A stretch of DNA of 43,671 nt from Rhodospirillales bacterium Ga0074136 (GCA_001464375.1 LNEW01000179.1:1-43671); one strand, 5' to 3'. Shown: positions 8,516-17,298, counted from the stretch's first letter. Translations and numbers: made by a program. The notes: generated by a model not told the origin, from the sequence alone.

Positions 8516-8539
8516 TCGGGGGAGGTTCTCCTCCCCCGA
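8516..8539 (-). terminator. Strong hairpin terminator between convergent genes (copy 1 of a duplicated module)
   Basis: TCGGGGGAGG and CCTCCCCCGA pair over 10 bp around a 4-base loop (TTCT). On the minus strand the stem is followed, after ACCCCTACCC, by a run of five T, so it fits intrinsic termination of the minus-strand DUF4175 gene. The same stem could also stop plus-strand transcription from the usp gene, though no T run follows on that side. A near-copy lies at 12639-12661. Confidence 0.65.
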
Positions 8540-8546
8540 CCGTCCT

Positions 8547-11120
8547 TCAGAACCGCCTGAGCAGCCTGTCGATATAATCCAGCTCCGCCGGCGCCCGTTC
8601 CCGCTCCGCGCCGCGCCGCCGCAGCTCCTCCTGGATCCGCCGCGTCTTCAGCAATTCGGCCTCGTCCGGCACACGGGTATCGGAGGCATTGTCCTGCCCG
8701 CCCGTCGCCTCGCGGTTGCGCCGGCCGAGCGGGTCGCGGCCCTGGCCCTGTTCCTGCGCCTGGTCCTGGCCTTCGCCGCCCTGCTGGCCGCCGGCCATGC
8801 CCTCGCCTTCGCCCTCGCCTTCCTCCTCGCCTTCACCCGGCTGGCCCTGGCCGAACTGGCGTTGCATCTGCTGGGCCATCTGGCGGCCGCCCTCGGTCAG
8901 GGCGCGGATGGCGCGCTGCTGGGCGTCGCGCGGGTCGCCGCCGCCGCGCAGGTTCTCATCCGCGTCGCGCATGGCGCGGTCGGCCTCGCCCAATTGCTGC
9001 GGCACGTCGCCGGTCAGGTCGCCGAATTGCTGCATGAGCTCGCCGAGCGCCCGGCGGAGTGCGCGCTGGACGCGGCCATCCTGTTGCGCCTGCGCCTGGC
9101 GTTCCGGGTTGGGCTGGGCCTGCTGCGGCGGTTGCTGCTGCGGGAAGGAGGTGGAGGGACGGCGGCGCTGTTCGCCGCGCTCGCGGTCGGTCTGCTCGGC
9201 GCGCTGATGGCTGCGGTCGAGCATCTGCGTCTGCCGCTGCACCATGTCCTGCACGGCGCCCATCTGCTGGTTGCCGCGCTGGCGCTGCTGCTGGCGCTGG
9301 CGGTCCTCGGCGCGCATGTTGCGGCCTTCCTCCAGCGCGCGGAGCATTTCCTCGAGTTCCGCGAGTTCGCGCTGCGCATCCTCGGTGCGGTCCTGGCGGG
9401 CGGCGTCCTGCATGCGCTGGGTGCGGCGGTTCAGCTCGCGCTGGTCCATCAGGCGCTGCTGCGGGTCGTAGGGCAGGGCCTCGGCGTTCTCGCGCTGCAG
9501 GCGTTCGGCCAGGGCTTCCAGGTGGCGGCGGATCGCCTCGCGCAATTCCTGGATGCGGCGGTCCATCTCGGCGCGCTGTTCCTCGGTGCGCTGCTGGTCG
9601 GGGGTGCGGCGCTGCTCCTCCAGCGCCTCGCGCAGGGCCTGGCGGGCTTCGGCCAGGGCGCGGGCGGTGCGGTCGGTGCGGCCTTCCTCGAGCGCGACGG
9701 CGACGTCCCACAGGATCTCCTGCGCCTCGGTCACGGCGGACGGGCGGCGGTCGCGCAGCAGGCGGTGGCGCGCGCTGCGCAGGGCCATGAAGGTGCCGGT
9801 GTCGTGCTCGAAAGCCTCCGGCGCGCCGGTGATGCGGTCGAGTTCACGCCGCGCGGGGTCGCGCCCCGTGGGGTCGACCGAGAGCGCCTTGCGCAGCGCG
9901 ATCAGCTGCTGCGAGACCGGATGGGTGAAGGAGCGTTCGGGCAGTTCGAGGAAGACGCCCTCGCTGCGCCCGTCCTGGCCGGCATGGTCGGTGGCGACCA
10001 GGCGTAGCTCGACCTCCAGCCCGGCCCAGGGATGGGCGGACAGGTCGGGCTGCGCGGCGCCGCGCGCGCTGCGCGGGCTGCCGCCGGGGATGGGCAGGTC
10101 GAGCGTGACGGCCTCGGCCTCCGGCCGAAGCTTCAGGCGCAGTTCGACGCGCAGGGTCGCGAGGCCCCAGTCATCCTCGGCCCGCCAGGGCAGGCGGATG
10201 GCCAGGCCGCGCTGGGCGCGCGCCGGCGGCTGGTCCCAGGCGACGACGGGCGGCGCATCGGCGCGCACGCTGAGAGACCATTGCGCGAGGTCGGTCCCGT
10301 CGCGCCGCACCGCGAGGCGGCCGCCGGCGGTGAGGGCCGTCTCGGCCGCGAAGGACCCGCGGTCGAGCGTGCGGAACGGCGTGGCGGTGCCGTCCAGCAC
10401 GAGGTCCGGCACGCCGCCGGCGCCGCCGGAGACGGCGATCTGCATGCGGCTGCCGGCCGGCACCGCGGCGGTGCCGCCGGCCGGGTCGAGGAAGATGGGC
10501 GCCGCACCGGTATAGGCCGGCGGCGTGATCCAGGCTTCGAGGCGCACCGCCGGCGTGGTGGGCAGGGCGGTGCCGGCGAAGGCGGGAAGCAACGCGCGCC
10601 GCAGGCGTTCGGGGGCTTCCGCGCCGGCCACGACCACGGCGGCGACCAGCGCGACCGCGAGGCCGCCGCGCAACGCGCGTGGGTCGCGCGCGGCCAGGCC
10701 GGGCTTCGGTGCGGCGACGCGCAGCGACGCCAGGCGTTCGGCGGCACGTCTGCGATGCGCCTGCCACAGCGCGAGGGCGACCGGGTCATTGCCGGTGGGC
10801 TTGTCGCCGAGCGTGGCGATCGGGCGGTGCGCCAGGCCGGAATCGCGTTCGATGCGGCGTTCGCCGGCGGCCGTGCCAGGCAGGGCGAGGCGCTGCACGG
10901 CGCGTCGCCCCGTCCAGGCCAGGGCGGCCGCAAAGCCCGCCAGCAGCAGCAGATGCAGCAGCGGCGGCAGCACCAGCGGCAGGCCCGACAGCGCCACCAC
11001 CAGGAACAGGCCGACGACGCCGAGCGGCGGCCAAAGGGCCGGCCAAGCCGCTTCCCACCAGAGTGCCAGCCGCGCGAGCCAGGTGCGCCGCGCGAGGCGC
11101 GAGGCGAGCCGGTCTCTCAT
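8547..11120 (-). CDS. TIGR02302 / DUF4175 family membrane protein
   Basis: 857 residues. Two N-terminal transmembrane helices (about 30-75) precede an IERDSGLAHRPIATLGDKPT segment typical of the family, then a third helix (GGLAVALVAAVVVAGAEAP, about 153-171) and a long beta-rich domain. The last ~350 residues are extremely rich in Gln, Arg and Glu with strong heptad character (e.g. EEQRRTPDQQRTEEQRAEMD) and Gly/Gln/Glu repeats, so a coiled-coil followed by a disordered tail is expected. The family is conserved in alphaproteobacteria and often sits just after lysA, as here; its role is unknown, with an envelope function inferred from topology. The gene ends at a strong hairpin. Confidence 0.88.
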   Translation of the reverse strand: MRDRLASRLARRTWLARLALWWEAAWPALWPPLGVVGLFLVVALSGLPLVLPPLLHLLLLAGFAAALAWTGRRAVQRLALPGTAAGERRIERDSGLAHRPIATLGDKPTGNDPVALALWQAHRRRAAERLASLRVAAPKPGLAARDPRALRGGLAVALVAAVVVAGAEAPERLRRALLPAFAGTALPTTPAVRLEAWITPPAYTGAAPIFLDPAGGTAAVPAGSRMQIAVSGGAGGVPDLVLDGTATPFRTLDRGSFAAETALTAGGRLAVRRDGTDLAQWSLSVRADAPPVVAWDQPPARAQRGLAIRLPWRAEDDWGLATLRVELRLKLRPEAEAVTLDLPIPGGSPRSARGAAQPDLSAHPWAGLEVELRLVATDHAGQDGRSEGVFLELPERSFTHPVSQQLIALRKALSVDPTGRDPARRELDRITGAPEAFEHDTGTFMALRSARHRLLRDRRPSAVTEAQEILWDVAVALEEGRTDRTARALAEARQALREALEEQRRTPDQQRTEEQRAEMDRRIQELREAIRRHLEALAERLQRENAEALPYDPQQRLMDQRELNRRTQRMQDAARQDRTEDAQRELAELEEMLRALEEGRNMRAEDRQRQQQRQRGNQQMGAVQDMVQRQTQMLDRSHQRAEQTDRERGEQRRRPSTSFPQQQPPQQAQPNPERQAQAQQDGRVQRALRRALGELMQQFGDLTGDVPQQLGEADRAMRDADENLRGGGDPRDAQQRAIRALTEGGRQMAQQMQRQFGQGQPGEGEEEGEGEGEGMAGGQQGGEGQDQAQEQGQGRDPLGRRNREATGGQDNASDTRVPDEAELLKTRRIQEELRRRGAERERAPAELDYIDRLLRRF

Positions 11121-11137
11121 GGGGCGCCTCCGGCGCG

Positions 11138-11205
11138 GCGCATCCGATTCAGACCTCCGGTGCCCGGCGCCTCCGGCACCCGCGCCCTGCGGTCATCGGA
11201 TGCGC
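11138..11205. repeat. Nested inverted repeat between lysA and the DUF4175 gene
   Basis: GCGCATCCGAT (11138-11148) and ATCGGATGCGC (11195-11205) are perfect 11-bp inverted arms. Inside them GACC (11152-11155) pairs with GGTC (11191-11194) across a 3-base bulge, and GGTGCC (11159-11164) pairs with GGCACC (11175-11180). As RNA this makes a long branched stem occupying nearly the whole 91-bp gap. There is no T run, so it looks more like an RNA-processing or stability element, or a DNA cruciform, than a simple terminator. Confidence 0.7.
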
Positions 11206-11211
11206 GGTCCG

Positions 11212-12552
11212 TCATGCGCCGAGCCACTCCGGCACGCGCTGGCCGTGCAGCAGCGCGTCATGGGTCTGGCGTTCGCGCACCACGGCGAAGCGGGTCCCGT
11301 CCACCAGCACCTCCGGCGCCAGCGGGCGCGCATTGTAGGTCGAGGACATCACCGCACCGTATGCCCCCGCATCGAGGAATGCCAAGGTGTCGCCGGTCAC
11401 GAGGTCGGGCAGCATCCGCCCGCGGGCGAAGGTGTCGCCGCTCTCGCAGACCGGGCCGACCACCTCGGCCGGGGAGAGCGGGGCCACGGCGCGGGCGGCG
11501 CCGACCGGCACGATGCCGTGCCAGGCCTCGTACATGGCGGGGCGGATCAGGTCGTTCATCGCCGCATCCACCACCACGAAGCGATGGGCGGCGCCCTGCT
11601 TCTGCAGCACCACCGAGGCCAGCAGCACGCCGGCCGGGCCGGCGATCCAGCGCCCGGGTTCCAGCATGACCGGCAGGCCGAGGTCGCCGAGCGTGGCCTT
11701 GATGGCGCCGGCCAGGGCCTCGGGGCTCGGAGCGGGTTCGTCGCGATACGGGATGCCCAGGCCGCCGCCGCAATCGACGCGCTGCACCGGCAGGGCGCGG
11801 GCGCGCAGCTCGCGGATGGTCTCGGCCAGGCGGGCATAGGCGGCGCGATAGGCGGACATGCCGGCGGTGATCTGGCTGCCGATGTGGGTGGCGATGCCGA
11901 TCGGCTCGATGCCGGGCAGGGCGGCCATGCGGGCGTAGATGTCGATGGCGTCGGAGATGGCGACGCCGAACTTGTTCTCGCTTTTGCCGGTGGTGATCTT
12001 GGCGTGGGTCTTGGCGTCGACGTCGGGGTTCACGCGCAGCGCCACGCGCGCGGCGCGGCCCAGGCCGGTCGCGATCGCGGAGATCATGGCGATCTCCTCC
12101 GCGCTCTCGGCGTTGATCTGGAAGATGTCCTGTTCGATGGCGTGGCGGATTTCGGACTCCGTCTTGCCCACACCGGAGAAGACGATGGCCGAGGCCGGGA
12201 TGCCGGCGGCGCGGGCGATGCGCAGTTCGCCCTCGCTCACCACGTCCGCGCCCAGGCCCTCGGCGCCGAGCACGCGCAGGACCGACAGGTTGTCGTTGCA
12301 CTTCATGGCGAAGTGGATGGTGGCGGCGAGGCCCGCGTCGGACAGGGCGGCTTTCAGCGCGCGGGCGCGACGGCGGAGCGCCCCGGCGGAATACACCCAG
12401 GCCGGGGTGCCGACCTGCTGCGCGATGCGCGCGAGCGGGACCTCCTCCATGACCAGCCCGTCCATGGCGTGCAGGGCAAGGTGCGGCCGCAGCGCCAGCA
12501 GGTCCTGGAAGGACGGGTCTTGTGCATCGGCAATCGGAAGGGGCGCGGCCAT
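11212..12552 (-). CDS. lysA: Diaminopimelate decarboxylase
   Basis: 446-residue PLP enzyme for the last step of lysine synthesis, meso-diaminopimelate to L-lysine plus CO2. The Schiff-base lysine is K84 in FAMKCNDN. Other family landmarks are HIGSQI, CGGGLGIPY (PLP phosphate loop), LEPGRWI, the CESGDTFARG block with the active-site cysteine contributed across the dimer, and the closing YNARP. The start at 12552 (MAAPLPIADAQ) gives a normal N-terminus; an upstream in-frame ATG at 12609 would add 19 basic residues. A small CCGAC/GTCGG hairpin sits directly before the ATG. The DUF4175 gene follows after 91 bp. Confidence 0.96.
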   Translation of the reverse strand: MAAPLPIADAQDPSFQDLLALRPHLALHAMDGLVMEEVPLARIAQQVGTPAWVYSAGALRRRARALKAALSDAGLAATIHFAMKCNDNLSVLRVLGAEGLGADVVSEGELRIARAAGIPASAIVFSGVGKTESEIRHAIEQDIFQINAESAEEIAMISAIATGLGRAARVALRVNPDVDAKTHAKITTGKSENKFGVAISDAIDIYARMAALPGIEPIGIATHIGSQITAGMSAYRAAYARLAETIRELRARALPVQRVDCGGGLGIPYRDEPAPSPEALAGAIKATLGDLGLPVMLEPGRWIAGPAGVLLASVVLQKQGAAHRFVVVDAAMNDLIRPAMYEAWHGIVPVGAARAVAPLSPAEVVGPVCESGDTFARGRMLPDLVTGDTLAFLDAGAYGAVMSSTYNARPLAPEVLVDGTRFAVVRERQTHDALLHGQRVPEWLGA

Positions 12553-12566
12553 CCGACTATTGTCGG
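12553..12566 (-). promoter_or_regulatory. Small hairpin touching the lysA start codon
   Basis: On the mRNA strand CCGAC-AATA-GTCGG forms a 5-bp stem with a 4-base loop immediately 5' of the AUG. It occupies the place where a ribosome binding site would be, and none is otherwise visible. It could dampen initiation or simply be chance in GC-rich DNA. Confidence 0.25.
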
Positions 12567-12638
12567 GATGGTGCGCCGCCCGCGCAAGCCGCGTTACAGC
12601 GGCCTTCAACCCCCAACGGTCAGAAAACGGAGGGGTAT

Positions 12639-12661
12639 TCGGGGGAGGTGTCCTCCCCCGA
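12639..12661 (-). terminator. Strong hairpin terminator after the hydratase-family gene (copy 2 of module)
   Basis: TCGGGGGAGG and CCTCCCCCGA pair over 10 bp around TGT. On the minus strand the stem begins four bases after the stop of the 12665-13681 gene and is followed by ATACCCCTCCGTTTTCTG, which contains a T run. It nearly duplicates the hairpin and flank at 8516-8539, including the downstream CCCCT and T4-5 followed by CTG. Confidence 0.7.
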
Positions 12662-12664
12662 CCT

Positions 12665-13681
12665 TTACCGGAACAGCGCCGCGATGGCGGCCGGGTCGAC
12701 GGCCTCGATGCTGCCCGGCTGCCATTTCGGCGCCCCGTCCTTGTCCACCAGCACCGACCGCACGCCCTCGGCGAAGTCCGGGTGGTCGTTCACCACCACG
12801 CGGGTCAGCGCCAGTTCGGTCGCGAGGCAGCCGGCCAGGTCCTGCTTCGCGCCGCGCTGCAGCAGTTCCAGCGATACGCAGAGCGAGGTCGGTGACATCC
12901 GCCGCAGGATGGTGGCCTGGGCGGCGGCCCAGTCGGTGCCCTCGGCATCCAGCGCGGCCAGGATGGCGGCGATGCTGGACTGGCCGAAGCAGCGGTCGAT
13001 GGCGGCGCGGTGCGGCGCGAAGGAGGCATCGGGCGGCGGCGCGGCGAAGCGGGCGACGGCGTCGGCGCCCTCGGCGACCAGCGCGGCGCGCAGCGCGGCC
13101 AGGTTTTCGCGCGGGACGAAATGCGTGGCGAGGCCGGCATGGACGGAATCCGCCCCGGTCAGCCGCGCGCCGGTCAGCGCCAGCCAGGTCCCGACCGCGC
13201 CCGGCAGGCGCGGCAGGACGTAGGAGGTGCCGACATCCGGGAACAGCGCGATGGCGGTCTCGGGCATCGCGACCAGGGCGTGCTCGGTGACGATGCGCGG
13301 GCCGTTGTGGACCGCGACCCCGATGCCGCCGCCCATGCAGACGCCGTCGATCAGGCTGACCCAGGGCTTGGGGAAGGTCGCGATGCCGGTGTTGACGGCG
13401 TATTCCTCGGAGAAGAAGGCCTCGACCGCCGCGCGGTCGCCGGCGATGGCGGCGGCGCGCACGGCGCGCACGTCCCCGCCGGCGCAGAAGGCGCGCCCGC
13501 CGGCCCCTTCCAGCACCACCAGGCGCACCGCCGCGTCGTCGCGCCAGTCGGCGATGGCGGCGGCGAAGGCGCGGATCATCGGCAGGTCGAGCGCGTTGAG
13601 CGCTTTCGGGCGGTTCATCAGCAGCGTGCCGGCGATGCCCTCGCGCTTGGCGACCAGGCTGGGTTCGGCGGTCTCGCTCAT
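12665..13681 (-). CDS. Enoyl-CoA hydratase/isomerase family protein, probably 3-hydroxyisobutyryl-CoA hydrolase
   Basis: 338 residues with a crotonase fold: GTLLMNRPKALNALDLPMI at the N-terminus, the oxyanion-hole segments AFCAGGDVRAV and GVCMGGGIGVAVH, and MPETAIALFPDVGTSYVLPR carrying the acidic catalytic region. The MPET-x4-FPDVG-x-S/T motif and the length (longer than ordinary enoyl-CoA hydratases, with a C-terminal extension ending in DPAAIAALFR) fit 3-hydroxyisobutyryl-CoA hydrolase of valine breakdown. A generic hydratase cannot be excluded. The gene diverges from the ABC transporter ATPase gene across 85 bp and ends at a terminator hairpin. Confidence 0.85.
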   Translation of the reverse strand: MSETAEPSLVAKREGIAGTLLMNRPKALNALDLPMIRAFAAAIADWRDDAAVRLVVLEGAGGRAFCAGGDVRAVRAAAIAGDRAAVEAFFSEEYAVNTGIATFPKPWVSLIDGVCMGGGIGVAVHNGPRIVTEHALVAMPETAIALFPDVGTSYVLPRLPGAVGTWLALTGARLTGADSVHAGLATHFVPRENLAALRAALVAEGADAVARFAAPPPDASFAPHRAAIDRCFGQSSIAAILAALDAEGTDWAAAQATILRRMSPTSLCVSLELLQRGAKQDLAGCLATELALTRVVVNDHPDFAEGVRSVLVDKDGAPKWQPGSIEAVDPAAIAALFR

Positions 13682-13731
13682 GGTGCGGGCTCCTCTGGCG
13701 TCGGGCGCGGCGTTACCGGCGCCGGGCGGCG

Positions 13732-13760
13732 TTGACAAGCCGGGCCGGGGGCCGGATGCA
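13732..13760 (+). promoter_or_regulatory. Promoter candidate for the ABC transporter operon
   Basis: A perfect -35 hexamer TTGACA (13732-13737) stands 17 bp before GATGCA (13755-13760), a weak -10. It lies in the 85-bp divergent region. If real, transcription would start at or within a base or two of the ATG at 13767, and no ribosome binding site is present, so the mRNA could be leaderless. Confidence 0.3.
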
Positions 13761-13766
13761 CACGCC

Positions 13767-14861
13767 ATGGCCGATCCCCTGGTGCGCTTCGCGGGCGTGC
13801 GGAAGACCTATGGCGCAGGCGGGCCGGCGGCGGTGCAATCGCTCGACCTCGATATCGCGCGGGGGGAGCTGCTGACGCTGCTCGGCCCGTCGGGGTCGGG
13901 CAAGACGACCACGCTGATGATGCTGGCCGGGTTCGAGATGCCGAGTGCGGGGCGCATCCTGCTGGAAGGGCGCGACATCGCGCGGCTGGCGCCGCACCGG
14001 CGCGGCATCGGCGTGGTGTTCCAGGCCTATGCGCTGTTCCCGCATATGAGCGTGGCGGAGAACGTGGCGTTTCCGCTGTCGGTGCGCGGCGTGTCCCGGC
14101 ACGACCAGGGCAAGCGGGTGGCGAAGGCGCTGGCGATGGTGCGGCTTGAGGGCCTGGCGGGGCGCCGCCCGGCGCAGCTCTCGGGCGGGCAGCAGCAGCG
14201 CGTGGCGCTGGCCCGCGCGCTGGTCTTCGAACCGCCGATCGTGCTGCTGGACGAACCGCTGGGCGCGCTGGACAAGGCGCTGCGCGAGGAGATGCAGCTG
14301 GAGATCCGCCACCTGCACCAGCGCCTGGGCGTGACCATGATGTACGTCACGCATGACCAGGCCGAGGCGCTGACGCTGTCGGACCGCATCGCGGTGTTCG
14401 AGGGCGGGCGGGTGCGCCAGGTGGCCGATCCGCGCCTGCTGTACGACCGCCCGGCCGATGCCTTCGTGGCGGGCTTCGTCGGTGAGAACAACCTGCTGCC
14501 CGGCCGGATCGAGGCGCGCGAGGGTGACGAGTGCCAGGTGCGGCTGGCCTGCGGGCCGGTGGTCGCGGCGCAGGCGGTGGATTGCGGCGGCGTGGGCGAA
14601 GCCTGCCTGGTGGCGGTGCGGCCGGAACGGGTCGCGGTGGCCGGCGTCACGGCGTCCGACCTGGGCGAGGGCGCGCTGCCGGCGGTGCTGATCGAGGCCA
14701 TCTTCCTCGGCGACCATGTGCGGCTTCGGCTGGCCCTGGGCGATGGCGGGGAGATCCTGGCGAAGCGTCCGGCCGGGATCGCTGCGCTGCCCGAACCGGG
14801 CGGGCCGGCGGCGATCGCTTGGCCGGAGGGGGCGGCCTTCGCGTTTCGCGTGCCCGCCTGA
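13767..14861 (+). CDS. ABC transporter ATP-binding protein, spermidine/putrescine (PotA) type
   Basis: 364 residues. The nucleotide-binding domain has Walker A GPSGSGKTT (about 43-51), Q-loop VFQAYALFPHM, signature LSGGQQQRVALARAL, Walker B IVLLDEP and H-loop YVTHDQAEA. A C-terminal TOBE-type domain (about 245-364, with VAVRPERVAV and EAIFLGDHVRLRLAL) is typical of PotA/FbpC/MalK-group ATPases. It heads a four-gene set with a binding protein and two permeases, so it should energise import of a polyamine-like or other small solute. The ATG at 13767 has no Shine-Dalgarno sequence. Confidence 0.92.
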   Translation: MADPLVRFAGVRKTYGAGGPAAVQSLDLDIARGELLTLLGPSGSGKTTTLMMLAGFEMPSAGRILLEGRDIARLAPHRRGIGVVFQAYALFPHMSVAENVAFPLSVRGVSRHDQGKRVAKALAMVRLEGLAGRRPAQLSGGQQQRVALARALVFEPPIVLLDEPLGALDKALREEMQLEIRHLHQRLGVTMMYVTHDQAEALTLSDRIAVFEGGRVRQVADPRLLYDRPADAFVAGFVGENNLLPGRIEAREGDECQVRLACGPVVAAQAVDCGGVGEACLVAVRPERVAVAGVTASDLGEGALPAVLIEAIFLGDHVRLRLALGDGGEILAKRPAGIAALPEPGGPAAIAWPEGAAFAFRVPA

Positions 14862-15043
14862 CGGGTGGGTCCCTGCCGGGCGGAGCGCGCGCCTGGCCGC
14901 GGCTGCCCGATGGTGTACCCGGCCGGCACAAGCCACCCCGCATGTGAAAAAGCGCAACGCCGGGGCAGGAAATCGGCTCCGGCCGATGCAGCCGGGCGGC
15001 ATAGTGGTCTAGGTTCGTCCCCGCGAGACAGGGAGACGCCGAC

Positions 15044-16087
15044 ATGTTCCGCCGCACGATGCTCAATGGCACGCTCGCCGCCGCCGCGCTCCCGGTCGTG
15101 GCCCGCGCCCAGGGCCGCGACCTCACGGTCGTCTCCTGGGGCGGCGCATACCAGGATGCGCAGCGCGAGGTATTCTTCCGCCCCTTCCAGCAGCAGATGC
15201 GCACGCGCCTGCTGGAGGAGACCTGGGATGGCGGGATCGGCGTGCTGCGCTCGCGCATCGCCTCGGGCGCCAATACCTGGGACGTGGTGCAGGTCGAGAG
15301 CGAGGAACTGCTGATCGGCGCCGAGGAAGGCCTGTTCGAACCGATGGACTGGGCCGCGATCGGCGGGCGCGACGCCTATATGCCCGAGGCGGTGAACGAC
15401 CACGGCGTCGGCGCCATCCTGTATTCCTTCATCATCGCCTATGACCGAGCGCGGATGGCGCAGGGGCCGGAAAACTGGGCGGATTTCTTCGACACCGCGA
15501 AATTCCCCGGCAAGCGCGGCATGCGCCGCGGCCCCAAGACCACGCTGGAGATGGCCCTGCTGGCCGATGGGGTGCAGCCGCTGCGGGTGTATTCGACGCT
15601 CGCCACCCCGGCCGGGGTGGACCGTGCCTTCCGCAAGCTCGACAGCATCAAGGCCGACCTCGCCTGGTTCGAGCGCGGCGCGCAGCCGCCGCAATGGCTG
15701 GCCTCGGGCGAGGTGGCGATGACGGTCGCCTACAATGGCCGCATCGCCGCGGCCAATGCGACGGATGGGCGCAACTTCGCGATCACCTGGACCAACAACC
15801 TGTTCACCCTGGATTCCTGGGTGATCATGAAGGGCAGCCCGAACCGGGCGCGGGCGCTCGAGTTCCTGAAATTCGTCGGTCAGCCGGAGGTGCAGGCCGG
15901 GCTCCCGCCGCGCATCCCCTATGGCGTCACGGCGGTCGGCGCCAATGGCCGGCTGACGTCGGCGGTGCTGGCGCAATTGCCGACGGCGCCGGCCAATATC
16001 GCGACGGCGCTGCAGATCAACGACCGCTTCTGGCTCGATAACCTCGACCGGCTGACCCAGCGGTTCAACACCTGGGTGTCGCGCTAG
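15044..16087 (+). CDS. Periplasmic substrate-binding protein of polyamine-type ABC transporter
   Basis: 347 residues. The N-terminus FRRTMLNGTLAAAALPVVAR ending ARAQ is a cleavable signal peptide with an RR pair, so Tat export is possible. The mature protein begins DLTVVSWGGAYQDAQREVFF, the opening of PotD/PotF-like group 1 binding proteins, and includes ANTWDVVQVESEELL, NWADFFDTAKFPGKRG and WLASGEVAMTVAYNG. A good ribosome binding site (AGGGAGACG) precedes the ATG. The permease genes follow. Specificity (spermidine, putrescine or another compound) cannot be assigned from sequence alone. Confidence 0.9.
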   Translation: MFRRTMLNGTLAAAALPVVARAQGRDLTVVSWGGAYQDAQREVFFRPFQQQMRTRLLEETWDGGIGVLRSRIASGANTWDVVQVESEELLIGAEEGLFEPMDWAAIGGRDAYMPEAVNDHGVGAILYSFIIAYDRARMAQGPENWADFFDTAKFPGKRGMRRGPKTTLEMALLADGVQPLRVYSTLATPAGVDRAFRKLDSIKADLAWFERGAQPPQWLASGEVAMTVAYNGRIAAANATDGRNFAITWTNNLFTLDSWVIMKGSPNRARALEFLKFVGQPEVQAGLPPRIPYGVTAVGANGRLTSAVLAQLPTAPANIATALQINDRFWLDNLDRLTQRFNTWVSR

Positions 16088-16104
16088 GCCGCCGCGGGCG
16101 GGCG

Positions 16105-17298
16105 ATGCGCGCCTCCCCGCGCCTGGCCTCGGCGCTGCTGACGGCGCCGCTGCTGCTGTTCCTGATGCTGTCCTTCGTGGCGCCGATCGGCGCGTTCCTG
16201 TGGCGCGCGGTATCGGATACCGAGGTGGCGCCGGTGCTGCCGCGCACGATCGCGGCGCTGGCCGCCTGGGACGGGACGGTGGCGCCGGACGAGGCCGCCT
16301 TCGCAGCCCTGGTCGAGGATCTGCGCGCGGCCCGCGAACGGGACCGTGCCGGCGGGGCCGGGGGCATCGCGCGCGCGGCATCGCGGCTGAACGCCGACCG
16401 GCCAGGCTTCCGCGGGTTGCTGCCGATGACGGCGCGGCGGGTCGAGGCGCCCTTCGAGGGGCCGGCCCGCGCGGCGGTGCTCGCCATCAGCGAGGAGTGG
16501 GGCGACGCGGAAACCTGGGGCGCGATCCGCCGCGCCGGGGGTCCGCTGTCGTCCTTCCATGTGCTGGCGGCGTTGGACCTGCGGCAGGATGCGGCCGGCC
16601 GGGTGCGGGCGGTACCGGAGGACCAGCGGGTGTTCGGCACGGTGCTGGCCCGCAGCCTTTGGATCTCGCTGCTGGTGACCGGCGCCTGCCTGGCGCTCGG
16701 TTGGCCGCTGGCCTGGCTGATCGCCACCACGCGGGGCTGGGCGGGAACGCTGCTGCTGGGGGCCGTGTTGCTGCCCTTCTGGATTTCCCTGGTGGTGCGG
16801 ACGGCGGCATGGATGGTGCTTCTGCAGCGCGAGGGCGTGGTGAATGCGGCGCTGGGGGGGCTCGGGATCGGGCCGCTGCCGTTGATGATGAACCGCTTCG
16901 CCGTGGTGCTGGCGATGGTGCATATCCTGCTGCCCTTCATGGTGCTGCCGCTGGTCGCGGCCTTCCGCGGGCTCGACCCCGCCTTGCCCCGCGCGGCGGC
17001 CAGCCTGGGGGCGCCGCCGTGGAGGGTGTTCCGGCGGGTGACGCTGCCGTTGTGCCTGCCGGGGATCGCGGCCGGGTGCATCCTGGTCTTCATCCAGGCG
17101 CTGGGCTTCTACGTGACGCCGGCGCTGCTGGGCGGCCCCAGCGACCAGATGCTGGCCTGGTTCGTCGGGTTCTACGCGACGCGCAGCGTGAACTGGGGGC
17201 TTGCGGCGGCGCTGTCGCTGCTGCTGCTGGTCGCGGTGGGGGTATGCGTGGCGCTGTATGGGCGCCTGGCGGGTTTCCGCCGGCCGGGGGCGGCGTGA
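16105..17298 (+). CDS. ABC transporter permease (PotB-type)
   Basis: 397 residues. One N-terminal transmembrane helix (about 10-30) is followed by a long extracytoplasmic segment (about 31-180) rich in Arg/Ala, then five further helices of the binding-protein-dependent transport domain. The cytoplasmic EAA loop that contacts the ATPase reads RAAASLGAPPWRVFRRVTLP. The large first loop is longer than in E. coli PotB but is seen in many alphaproteobacterial polyamine-type permeases. Its last base overlaps the start of the next permease gene (TGATG). Confidence 0.9.
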   Translation: MRASPRLASALLTAPLLLFLMLSFVAPIGAFLWRAVSDTEVAPVLPRTIAALAAWDGTVAPDEAAFAALVEDLRAARERDRAGGAGGIARAASRLNADRPGFRGLLPMTARRVEAPFEGPARAAVLAISEEWGDAETWGAIRRAGGPLSSFHVLAALDLRQDAAGRVRAVPEDQRVFGTVLARSLWISLLVTGACLALGWPLAWLIATTRGWAGTLLLGAVLLPFWISLVVRTAAWMVLLQREGVVNAALGGLGIGPLPLMMNRFAVVLAMVHILLPFMVLPLVAAFRGLDPALPRAAASLGAPPWRVFRRVTLPLCLPGIAAGCILVFIQALGFYVTPALLGGPSDQMLAWFVGFYATRSVNWGLAAALSLLLLVAVGVCVALYGRLAGFRRPGAA

